A DNA stretch of 64,000 nucleotides from positions 1 through 64,000 of the forward strand of contig NZ_JAGKJK010000015.1 of assembly GCF_020329435.1 (NCBI RefSeq), written 5' to 3'. The notes under the pieces are model-generated. The model worked only from the letters and a program-made list of their open reading frames with translations, did no database searches and was not told where the DNA came from. A program made the translations under genes and the position numbers. The stretch comes from Bradyrhizobium hereditatis (GTDB lineage: Bacteria; Pseudomonadota; Alphaproteobacteria; Rhizobiales; Xanthobacteraceae). Each line of letters opens with the position of its first letter. Position 1 is the stretch's first letter. Positions 53,499 to 61,067 of the stretch are shown here, piece by piece.

Positions 53499-54293
53499 TC
53501 AATGCCCCTGGAAGATCGGCTTGCGCTTCTCGACAAACGCCTTCGCCGCTTCCTTATGGTCGGCGGTGTCGCCTGAGCGCGAGTGGTGGATGGCTTCGGC
53601 GTCGAAGCAGGCTTCCAGCGACATCGTCTCGGCGTTGTTGATATTGCGCTTGATGTAGCCCAGCGTCACCGATGGCCCCTGCGCCAGCGACATTGCGAGA
53701 TCGCGCGCCTCGGCGTCGATCTCGGCGTCCGGCACCACCTTTGTTACCATGCCGAGATTGTAGGCCTCCGTCGCGCTCAGCACTGGAGAAGTCAGATAGA
53801 GCTCGCGCGCCTTCGCGCTGCCGAGCATCTGGGTGAGGAAATAGGTGCCGCCGTAATCGCCCGAGAGTCCAACCTTGGCAAAGGCGGTCGTGATCTTGCA
53901 GGAGGCGCTGGCGACGCGCAGATCGCAGGACAGCGCGATCGAGAGACCGGCGCCGGCCGCCGCGCCATCGAGCTGCGCCACCACGGGTTTTGGCATCTGG
54001 TGCAGGATGCGCGAGACTTCCATGCCGCGGCGCAAGTTGGCCATCTTGGCTTCAAAACCGAGCGGCGCCCGCCCCTCCGCCATCGACTTGACGTCACCGC
54101 CGACGCAGAACGTGCCGCCGGCGCCCTTGATCAGCACCGCGCGCACCTCGTGATCCTCGGCCGCGCGCCGCGCCGCCTCCACCAGCCCGCGCGTCATGTC
54201 CGGGTTGAGCGCGTTGCGCCGCTCGGGGCGGTTCATGGTGATGGTGAGCAAGCCCTGTTCGAATTTCTGGAGGACCATTTCGTTTGCGCTCAT
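53499..54293 (-). CDS. Enoyl-CoA hydratase/isomerase family protein
   Basis: A 264-residue crotonase-fold protein. GAGGTFCVGGDVKSMAEG and AQLDGAAAGAGLSIALSCDLRVAS are the oxyanion motifs. TAFAKVGLSGDYGGTYFLTQMLG has an Asp where hydratases carry the first catalytic Glu, as in PaaG-type isomerases, and KARELYLTS retains a Glu at the second place. It could be an isomerase or hydratase. It follows an orphan binding-protein gene and precedes a VOC-protein gene on the same strand. Confidence 0.89.
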   Translation of the reverse strand: MSANEMVLQKFEQGLLTITMNRPERRNALNPDMTRGLVEAARRAAEDHEVRAVLIKGAGGTFCVGGDVKSMAEGRAPLGFEAKMANLRRGMEVSRILHQMPKPVVAQLDGAAAGAGLSIALSCDLRVASASCKITTAFAKVGLSGDYGGTYFLTQMLGSAKARELYLTSPVLSATEAYNLGMVTKVVPDAEIDAEARDLAMSLAQGPSVTLGYIKRNINNAETMSLEACFDAEAIHHSRSGDTADHKEAAKAFVEKRKPIFQGH

Positions 54294-54326
54294 GTGTCGT
54301 ACTTTCGTTGTTGTTGATTTGAGCCG

Positions 54327-55535
54327 TCACTTCTTCACCAGCGGGCAGCGCGAGGCCTCCAGCGGCTGGAATGCCTCGTTGCCGGGAATCGTCGCCAGCA
54401 GCTTGTAATAATCCCAGCGCCCCTTCGACTCCGACGGCTTCTTCACCTCGAACAGATACATGTCGTGCACCATGCGGCCGTCGTCGCGGATCTTGCCGTT
54501 CTTGGCGAACATGTCGTTGATCGGCGTCTCCTTCATCATCTTCATCACCGCGGCAGCATCCGTCGTGTTCGCGGCTTTCACGGCTTTCAGATAATGCAGC
54601 ACGGACGAATAGACGCTGGCCTGCGCGGCGGTCGGCGGCCGCTTGACGCGCTCCTGGAAGCGTTTTGAGAACGCGCGGGTCTCATCGTTGAGGTCCCAGT
54701 AGAACGCTTCCGCCAGCAGAAGACCCTGCGCGGTCTCCAGCCCGACGCTGTCGATGTCGGTGACAAAGGCAAGCAGCGGCGAGAGTTTCTGCCCGCCGCT
54801 CTTGGTCAGCCCGAACTCCGCCGCCTGCTTGATCGCATTGATGGTGTCGCCGCCGGCATTGGCGAGGCCCACGACCTTCGCCTTCGAGCTCTGCGCCTGC
54901 AGCAGGAACGAGGAGAAGTCAGACGTATTGAGCGGATGCTTGACGCTGCCGAGCACCTTGCCGCCGGCCTTCACCACCACATTGGTGGTGTCCTTTTCCA
55001 AGTCCTGACCGAAGGCATAGTCAGCGGTGAGGAAGAACCACGTCTCGAAGCCGGATTTGACAGTGGCGAGCCCGGTGACGTTGGCCTGCGCAAACGTGTC
55101 GTAAGAGTAATGCACGGTGTAGGGACCGCAGGCCTCGTTGCTGAGGCGGATCGAGGCCGGGCCGCTATACATCACGATCTTGTTGCGCGCCTTCGCGATC
55201 TCGCCGGCGGCAAGTGCGGTGGCGGACGCGGCGACGTCGTACAGCATCTCGACGCCCTGATTATCGAGCATGTCGCGCGCAATGCTGGCGGCAAGGTCGG
55301 CCTTGTTGAGATGATCCGCCGCGACGATCTCGACCTTGCGGCCCAGCACCTCGCCGCCAAAATCCTCCACCGCCATCTTCGCGGCGGTCTCCGAGCCCGG
55401 CCCGGTGATATCAGCGTAGAGGCCCGACATGTCGAGAATGCCGCCGATCTTGAGCGGCGGCTTGCCTTGCGCCAATGCCGCACTCGCCGACATCGCCAAC
55501 GCCACCGCGACAATGCTTGCTGTTGCTCTCTTCAC
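54327..55535 (-). CDS. Branched-chain amino-acid-type ABC substrate-binding protein (orphan)
   Basis: A 402-residue HAAT-type binding protein. The signal peptide (VKRATASIVAVALAMSASAALA) is followed by PLKIGGILDMSGLYADITGPG. The start is GTG 55535 with GGGGAGGACTCC upstream. It is a close paralogue of the protein at 6659-7852, sharing the MVHDxYLFEVKKPSES end and KxxxSxxLxxAQSSKAK middle. It heads a minus-strand unit with the enoyl-CoA hydratase and VOC genes, suggesting that all serve one substrate. No membrane or ATPase subunit is present. Confidence 0.91.
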   Translation of the reverse strand: MKRATASIVAVALAMSASAALAQGKPPLKIGGILDMSGLYADITGPGSETAAKMAVEDFGGEVLGRKVEIVAADHLNKADLAASIARDMLDNQGVEMLYDVAASATALAAGEIAKARNKIVMYSGPASIRLSNEACGPYTVHYSYDTFAQANVTGLATVKSGFETWFFLTADYAFGQDLEKDTTNVVVKAGGKVLGSVKHPLNTSDFSSFLLQAQSSKAKVVGLANAGGDTINAIKQAAEFGLTKSGGQKLSPLLAFVTDIDSVGLETAQGLLLAEAFYWDLNDETRAFSKRFQERVKRPPTAAQASVYSSVLHYLKAVKAANTTDAAAVMKMMKETPINDMFAKNGKIRDDGRMVHDMYLFEVKKPSESKGRWDYYKLLATIPGNEAFQPLEASRCPLVKK

Positions 55536-55682
55536 GGAGTCCTCCCCTGCTCGCGCCGCATTGCCTGCGGCTTTGAAATTTCGGCGCGATCATGCCGCAT
55601 GGCATCTGCGGCAGCAAGGCAGAGAGGAAGACGGAGTGTCGGCGTGATTTCCCGCTAAGCGGAATGATCTTTGTGGACTCAA

Positions 55683-55800
55683 GTAGATGGGGTAACGGGC
55701 CCCGAGGCCTCCCAAGCCAGCCGCGCTAGCTACGGCGCAATGTGGTAGCGCGCGTCGCGCGGCTGGCTTGGGAGGCCTCGGGGCCCGTTACCCCATCTAC
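55683..55800. repeat. Very long perfect inverted repeat (44-bp arms)
   Basis: The left arm 55683-55726 and right arm 55757-55800 are perfect reverse complements over 44 bases. They start GTAGATGGGGTAACGGGCCC and end GGGCCCGTTACCCCATCTAC. The 30-base loop has a further GCTAC/GTAGC pairing. It lies between the VOC gene end (55819) and the start region of the binding-protein gene. No other copy is seen in the window. Confidence 0.95.
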
Positions 55801-55818
55801 GAAGCGCCGCTGCTCCAC

Positions 55819-56232
55819 TTAGGCCAACAACCCCTTTCCCGGCACATGATTGAGCTCGAGCCTGATGCCGTCGGGATCCTCGAACAAAATCGAATAATAT
55901 CCCGGCGCCCATTGGTCCTCGCGCGGCGCGCGGATGATTTTGGCGCATAACGTCTGCAGGAAGGCATGCAGCTCGTCGACATCGGCACGCTCGCGAGCGC
56001 GGAAGCAGAGGTGATGCAGGCCGACGCGCTTCTGCTCGAACGCGGCGCCTTCGTACTCGACTGACGGCGCGCTGATGCCGACCGCGGTGCGGCCGCCAAC
56101 GCAGTAATAGGTGGTCTCGGTATCGATCACCGGCTTGAGGCCGAGAAACGGCAGCAGCTTGTGATAAAAATCGCGGGAGCGTTCGAAATTCGAGGCAGTC
56201 AGAAAAATATGGGCGATGCCGTTGACTTCCAT
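55819..56232 (-). CDS. VOC-family (glyoxalase/bleomycin-resistance fold) protein
   Basis: A 137-residue single-module VOC protein. MEVNGIAHIFLTASNFERSRDFYHKLLPFLGL is the classical opening (GIxHxxLxVxDxxxSxxFY). It ends with SILFEDPDGIRLELNHVPGKGL, the usual DPDGxxxEL closing motif with its metal-binding Glu. Homodimers of such modules form the active site. The function cannot be assigned: lactoylglutathione-lyase, dioxygenase and antibiotic-binding relatives all share this plan. It is divergent from the nuclease-fold gene, with the long inverted repeat behind it. Confidence 0.9.
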   Translation of the reverse strand: MEVNGIAHIFLTASNFERSRDFYHKLLPFLGLKPVIDTETTYYCVGGRTAVGISAPSVEYEGAAFEQKRVGLHHLCFRARERADVDELHAFLQTLCAKIIRAPREDQWAPGYYSILFEDPDGIRLELNHVPGKGLLA

Positions 56233-56261
56233 TGTCTCCCCCTGCGTAGCAATCTAAGGTA

Positions 56262-57104
56262 GTGGAACGGCTATTGATCAAGCATACAGGAATGGCGGGG
56301 CCGGTGAGCAGCGTTATAGTGCGTCCGATATTGCGTGGCTGCGCTTCGCTTCCGGCATGCGCCGCATCACTTTTCGCGCTGGCGTGCATTGGCAGTGCCG
56401 ACGCTGCCGATTGCGTACTGGAGCGGCAGGGCGAAGGCCGCGTCGCCACTGTCGTCGATGCGCGCAGCTTTCGCCTCGAAGACGGCCGCGAAATCCGCCT
56501 CGCCGGCATCGAGCGAACTGGAACCGACAGGACCGGCGGCAGAGCCGCATTGTCGGCTATCGTCGCCGGCCGCGAAGTAACGCTGCACGGGGAGGATGAT
56601 TCGCCGGACCGCTACGGCCGCCAATCGGCCTTCGTGTTCGTGGCGGGCTCGGAACTCTCGGTACAAATGGAACTGCTGCGCCGCGGCGAAGCGCTGATTT
56701 CGAGCGATATAGCCGAGAAAAATTGCGCTGCTGCACTGGCTGCCGCCGAACGCACGGCACGCGACGCCAAATTGGGCATCTGGGCGGAAACCTCGGCCAT
56801 AAAAAACACCGAAAGTCCGGGCGATATTCTGGCCGCGATTGGGCAGTTCACGGTGGTTGAGGGTAGAGTACTGTCCGTTCGACAAGCGGGGGCAATCACT
56901 TACCTGAATTTCGGGCGGAACTGGACACAGGACTTTGCTGCGACTATTCCAAGGCGCATCATTCCGGCGTTCGAGAACGCCGGCCTTCGTCCTAAGTTGT
57001 TCGAAAATCGGAGGATTCGTGTCCGCGGTGTTGTCTCTTCGCGGGGCGGACCGCGGATTGAAGTGCTCAGGGTGGGGCAGATAGAGGTGCTGGGCGGGAA
57101 CTAG
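56262..57104 (+). CDS. Exported thermonuclease-like (SNase-fold) protein
   Basis: A 280-residue protein starting with GTG at 56262 or possibly ATG 56292. A signal-like helix ASLFALACIGSADAADC is followed by the SNase-fold domain GEGRVATVVDARSFRLEDGREIRLAGIE, with AGREVTLHGEDDSPDRYGRQSAFVFV as the conserved core that carries one of the active-site arginines in nucleases. The other arginine (REIRLAG) is also present. The C-terminal hundred residues form a second beta-rich part. It may act on nucleic acid in the periplasm or only bind it. Confidence 0.82.
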   Translation: MERLLIKHTGMAGPVSSVIVRPILRGCASLPACAASLFALACIGSADAADCVLERQGEGRVATVVDARSFRLEDGREIRLAGIERTGTDRTGGRAALSAIVAGREVTLHGEDDSPDRYGRQSAFVFVAGSELSVQMELLRRGEALISSDIAEKNCAAALAAAERTARDAKLGIWAETSAIKNTESPGDILAAIGQFTVVEGRVLSVRQAGAITYLNFGRNWTQDFAATIPRRIIPAFENAGLRPKLFENRRIRVRGVVSSRGGPRIEVLRVGQIEVLGGN

Positions 57105-57186
57105 CGCGTGATCCGAAGACTGGGCACCGGTTTTCGCTTAGGATCGTGCGCGAAACAGGGATGAGATCACTGTTCCGGGTCGGATC

Positions 57187-58692
57187 GTGATCTTAGTGGC
57201 TGATTTGACGCATCGTGCAGAACGGCGCGAAGGGAACAGGGGCCGCCGCCTTTTGGCTGCGCCGGCGCTTATTTGCGCCGCGCTGACGCTTTCCGCCTGT
57301 GGAAATCTGGGAAAAATCGAGACCGCCGCGCCGACCGTGCCCGCGCCGAAGCCATCGCGCACTGTCGCGCAAACGCCGGCGAGCGAGCGCGAGCACGAGC
57401 GCATCCTGGCCTCCTATGGCGGCGCCTATGACGATCCAAAACTCGCGACCCTGATCGGCAAGACCGTCGACCGCCTGGTTGCGGCCTCCGACCGCCCCGA
57501 CCAGGCCTATCGTGTCACCATCCTCAATTCCGGCGCGGTCAATGCCTTCGCGCTGCCGACCGGGCAGCTCTACGTGACGCGCGGGCTGATCGCGCTCGCC
57601 AGCGACACCTCGGAACTGTCGTCCGTGCTCAGCCACGAGATGGCGCATGTGCTGGCCAAGCACGCCTCGATCCGGGAAGACCAGGCGCGGCAGGCGGCGG
57701 TGGTGACGCGCGTCGTCACCGACATGAGCAACGACCCGGATCTGACCGCGCTGGCGCTGGCAAAGACCAAGCTGACGATGGCGAGCTTCTCGCGGCAGCA
57801 GGAATTCGAGGCCGACGGCATTGGCGTCGGCATTGCGGCCCGCGCCCGTTTCGATCCCTACGGCGCGGCGCGTTTCCTCGCGGCGATGGAGCGTAATGCG
57901 GCGCTGAAGGCCGGCAAGACCTCGCTCGATCCCCGTACGCAGGACTTTCTGTCCTCGCATCCGGCAACGCCCGAGCGCGTGCAGAACGCGCAGGCCACCG
58001 CCCGGCAATATACTTCGCCGCAGGGCGGCGAGCGCGACCGCGAGACCTATCTCGCCGCCATCGACAATATCGTCTATGGCGAAGATCCCAGCGAAGGCTT
58101 TGTGCGCGGACGCCGCTTCCTGCATCCCAAGCTTGGCTTCACCTTCCAGGCGCCCGAGACGTTCACGCTGGATAACACCGCGCAGGCCGTGATCGGCGTA
58201 CGCGAGGGCGGCACGCAGGCGATGCGCTTTGACGTGGTGCGCGTGCCGGCCGAACAATCGCTGTCCGATTACCTCAATTCCGGCTGGATGGAAGGCGTCG
58301 ACAAGGGCTCGACCGAAGATCTCATGATCAACGGCTTCCCGGTAGCTTCAGCATCCGCGAACGGCGATCAGTGGCAGTTCAAGGTCTATGCGCTGCGTTA
58401 CGGCAGCGACGTCTACCGCTTCATCTTCGCCGCCAAGCAGCGCAACACCGAAAGCGAGCGCAATGCGCGCGAGACCGTCAACTCATTCCGCCGCCTGACG
58501 CTGGAAGAAATCCAGGCCGCACGTCCGCTGCGCATCAAGGTCATCACCGTGCAGCCCGGCGACACCGTGGAATCGCTCTCCCACCGCATGTCCGGCGTCG
58601 ACCGCCCGACCGAGCGCTTCCGCATCCTCAACGGCCTCGACCAGCACGCCCAGGTCAAGCCGCGCGACCGCGTAAAGATAGTGGTGGATTGA
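57187..58692 (+). CDS. M48-family metalloprotease lipoprotein with LysM-like C-terminus
   Basis: A 501-residue protein starting with GTG. The N-terminus has a lipobox (LTLSACGN, cysteine near residue 38). The M48 protease domain holds the zinc motif HEMAH at residues 150-154, with the third ligand in EFEADGIGVG. The middle, of about 150 residues, is a beta-rich domain, and the last 50 residues (VITVQPGDTVESLSHRM...LNGLDQHAQVKPRDRVKIVVD) look LysM-like, which would bind peptidoglycan. This is the YggG/BepA-related class that trims misfolded outer-membrane proteins. A GTG at 57196 is an alternative start. Confidence 0.9.
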   Translation: MILVADLTHRAERREGNRGRRLLAAPALICAALTLSACGNLGKIETAAPTVPAPKPSRTVAQTPASEREHERILASYGGAYDDPKLATLIGKTVDRLVAASDRPDQAYRVTILNSGAVNAFALPTGQLYVTRGLIALASDTSELSSVLSHEMAHVLAKHASIREDQARQAAVVTRVVTDMSNDPDLTALALAKTKLTMASFSRQQEFEADGIGVGIAARARFDPYGAARFLAAMERNAALKAGKTSLDPRTQDFLSSHPATPERVQNAQATARQYTSPQGGERDRETYLAAIDNIVYGEDPSEGFVRGRRFLHPKLGFTFQAPETFTLDNTAQAVIGVREGGTQAMRFDVVRVPAEQSLSDYLNSGWMEGVDKGSTEDLMINGFPVASASANGDQWQFKVYALRYGSDVYRFIFAAKQRNTESERNARETVNSFRRLTLEEIQAARPLRIKVITVQPGDTVESLSHRMSGVDRPTERFRILNGLDQHAQVKPRDRVKIVVD

Positions 58693-58718
58693 GGCGGCTT
58701 GAGGCGTTACCGCTCCAA

Positions 58719-59660
58719 TCAGAAGGACGGCATCACGAGCCCCAGCGCGTTCGCAGAAACGGCCGATAAGTCCACCCAACGCCGGATCGTGCCATCGAAC
58801 ACATCGGCGCCGTAAAGCGAGCCGTCGCGCCCCTTCTGCAGGTCAACGATGCCGGCTATGCCCGAATCGACCACCTGGATGTTGGTGACCTGCCGGCTGG
58901 CGTTCAACGTGGCCGCGTAGATATTGCCATTAAGAACGTCGTCGAAGATCAAAGTGTTCAGATTATAGAAATCTCCTGCCGTGATCGCAGAGGCATTATC
59001 CGGGCTGCCGTGACTGCGCGACACGATGGGGAAAACGGCAGGTTCGTCCGTGGCATTGTTACGGTTGCCGTTGTTGTAGAAAGTGATTGCCTGCGGGAGG
59101 TCCTGGTAACTGCCGGTCCTGCCTGGGCCTTCTAGGTAGGGCCAATCGAAATTGGTTCCGGGTGGGCCGGTGTTGATCTCCTCCCAGCTGGTCCAACCGA
59201 CATCTCCCGTGGCGTTTGCGATGTTACTCCATGTTCCGTTGATCAACTGCTGCCAGCGATACGTGATGGTCACGTTCGCCAATCCGTCCAGATCGGTAAC
59301 GCCCGCTGTCAGCGTCTGCCCTGAACCGCCGTACCAGTGATGCTGGCTATGCCCACGTCGTTGACGTTGCCGACGGACGCAGTTGCGGGGCTGAAGGCTT
59401 GCTCTGCATTTCCCGCGGCATCGATGTAGCTCACGACGGCTCGGACGAGCGTGCCGACGTATGCCTGCTGCAGGCTTAGAGAGTCAGTGGCTGCCCCCGC
59501 GATCCCTGTCCAGGTCACGCCATTGTCGGTGCTCTGCTGCCACTGGTACGCGATGGGTGCTCCCGCCGGGATGCCATCGACGTCTGTGACGTTGACCGCC
59601 AGAGCTTGATTCTGAGTGGGTGTACCGCTGAGAGAAACGACACCTGCAGCCATAGCTGCA
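58719..59660 (-). pseudogene. Chimeric remnant: Ig-like repeats fused to sorbosone-dehydrogenase-like propeller end
   Basis: Reading on the minus strand, the first part (59660 to about 59322) encodes Ig-type repeats: VVSLSGTPTQNQALAVNVTDVDG, YQWQQSTDNGVTWTGI, then ASITGTAVQG. One base seems missing near 59321, since in the other frame QTLTAGVTDLDG-type text continues (TITYRWQQLINGTWSNIANAT). There the repeat breaks off near 59208 into GDVGWTSWEEINTG, the motif of glucose/sorbosone dehydrogenase propellers, and runs on through FDWPYLEGPG and GRDGSLYGADVFDGTIRRW to a stop at 58719. So an Ig-repeat surface protein and a propeller were joined mid-domain, with a frameshift as well. No start or signal peptide remains. 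Confidence 0.65.
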
Positions 59661-59685
59661 CCATCGAGATTATGAATTGGGCATG

Positions 59686-59719
59686 AAAGACAGATCAGAA
59701 TTAAAGACAGATCGGAATT
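59686..59719. repeat. Tandem 17-bp repeat
   Basis: AAAGACAGATCAGAATT (59686-59702) is followed directly by AAAGACAGATCGGAATT (59703-59719), one mismatch. It borders the chimeric pseudogene and is AT-rich compared with its surroundings. Confidence 0.85.
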
Positions 59720-59867
59720 GAAACGAGAAAAACAGACTAGCTGCATTCTGTGCGATTGGAAGCGGACGGCTGTGCCACAATTGATATATGACCGCGGCAC
59801 TGACACAAATTGGCCCGCTGCTCAGACCCTTAAGGTCTGCGACAGGATAAGAGGTAGAGTGGTCGCA

Positions 59868-59950
59868 TGCGATGCGCTTCGACGTGGTGCGCGTGCGCCG
59901 GCCGAACAATCGCTTTCCGATGACCTGAATCCGGCTGGATGGAAGGCGAA
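59868..59950 (+). pseudogene. Duplicated fragment of the M48 metalloprotease gene
   Basis: About 80 bases match 58218-58297 inside the M48 gene: GATGCGCTTCGACGTGGTGC, the GGCCGAACAATCGCT stretch and CCGGCTGGATGGAAGGCG are shared. A three-base insertion and several substitutions and a one-base gap break the frame. This is either a decayed partial duplication or the last trace of a second protease gene. Confidence 0.75.
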
Positions 59951-59999
59951 GCGAACTCGGGATCTCGACCCGCAGAACAAGAAGCATCAAGCCACGTTT

Positions 60000-60165
60000 C
60001 TCACCCTCCTCTGGAGGGGAGGGTCGGCTCACAGCGAGCGAAGCGAGATGTGAGGCGGGGTGGGGTGATCTCTCAACACGGGCAGCGCCCGATACGAAAG
60101 ACTGTCATCCCACCTCGGTTCGCATTTCATGCGAACCGGTCCTCCATCCAGGGGAGGATAAGACG
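60000..60165. repeat. Intergenic palindromes next to the fragment region
   Basis: CCCTCCTC...GGGGAGGG near 60003-60023, GGTTCGCAT/ATGCGAACC (60117-60125 with 60129-60137), and CCTCC/GGAGG near 60141-60157. They look like REP-type elements common to this genome. Confidence 0.5.
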
Positions 60166-60211
60166 GTGAGCGCATCACGCACCGGTCCATCCGGCACTTG
60201 CTTAGCCTCAC

Positions 60212-60598
60212 CTACTCAATCGTCACGCGCGCGCGCCAGCGCGCTTCGAACGTATTGTCGTCGTCGAGCATGCGCGCCTGCGCGTTCATCGGATCGGTGC
60301 GCATCTCTGTGACGACACTGCGCGTCTCCGGAGCAACGCTGACCGGGGTCGCTTCGGCTTTGGCTTGCGCCGGCGTCGGCGCCGCGGCGGGCCAGCGCAA
60401 CGCTGATTTCGGGATCACGGCCTTGCCCGCGTACCAGCATTTGCGGCCATCGATCAGGCGCCAGGACCATTGTCCTTGCGCTCTTGCGGGCACGGAGGCG
60501 CGGCACTCCTTGGTCGGCGCGGCCGGCGCGCTGATCGGAAGAAGCGCGGCCGAGAGAGCTGCCACGACAACGGCGAAGAAGATGTACTGCCCTTTCAT
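60212..60598 (-). CDS. Small exported hypothetical protein (128 aa)
   Basis: A 128-residue protein with a signal peptide (MKGQYIFFAVVVAALSAALLPISAPAA). The short mature part starts with TKECRASVPARAQGQWSWRLIDGRKCWYAGKAVIPKSALRWP. The WSWRLIDGRKCWY segment with two cysteines recurs in small rhizobial exported proteins by recollection. The last 60 residues are Ala/Pro-rich and then polar. The start follows AGGGGGATTCG. It is divergent from the phosphoketolase gene. Function unknown. Confidence 0.75.
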   Translation of the reverse strand: MKGQYIFFAVVVAALSAALLPISAPAAPTKECRASVPARAQGQWSWRLIDGRKCWYAGKAVIPKSALRWPAAAPTPAQAKAEATPVSVAPETRSVVTEMRTDPMNAQARMLDDDNTFEARWRARVTIE

Positions 60599-61067
60599 CG
60601 AATCCCCCTTGCGGTAGATCTAATGTCGGCCGGGACAATCTCCTTCGATTCTGGTCACAAGACGTCGAAAACTGGCCGTTTCCGGGTAAAGGAATGGAAC
60701 TGGAACCCTCGCCGAAGAATCGAGTCCAGCAGCAGGCTGGAAGCTTCGGTCGTTCACGTCGCTGCTTCCTGTGAAGATGCATCGCGGCGGGTTCCGCTTG
60801 AGAAGTCACATTGCGTTTGCAGCAAATCTGCCCCGCTGGCGCGGACGCCGGGAACGGATTTCGGGCTCAAACGTCGACTGATCAGGCGACGGAGTTTCCT
60901 GCATGGAGAACTTTCTTCTTTTCGTCCTGTCGAGCAGCTTCTGCGCGCTTGTTGCAAGCGTGATTCTTTTGTTGCGATCGTTGCTGACCTTCCCGTGATG
61001 CACGTACGCGACATCATCATGCCAGCATGCCCGCATCCATAGCTTCTCGTTGCCGCGGGAGTTCGGC
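60599..61067. other. Upstream region of the phosphoketolase gene
   Basis: About 470 bases without a gene. I looked for FNR/FixK (TTGAT-N4-ATCAA) and sigma-54 (TGG-N10-GC) sites before the phosphoketolase gene and found no convincing match. Confidence 0.4.

Noticed and set aside
55730..56509. A 259-codon minus-strand frame across the long inverted repeat
   Set aside because: It is a shadow of the VOC and nuclease-fold genes in another frame and is rich in Arg and Ser without motifs.
60614..61060. FNR/FixK-type boxes before the phosphoketolase gene
   Set aside because: Candidate TTG...CAA pairs do not keep the TTGAT-N4-ATCAA spacing or symmetry.
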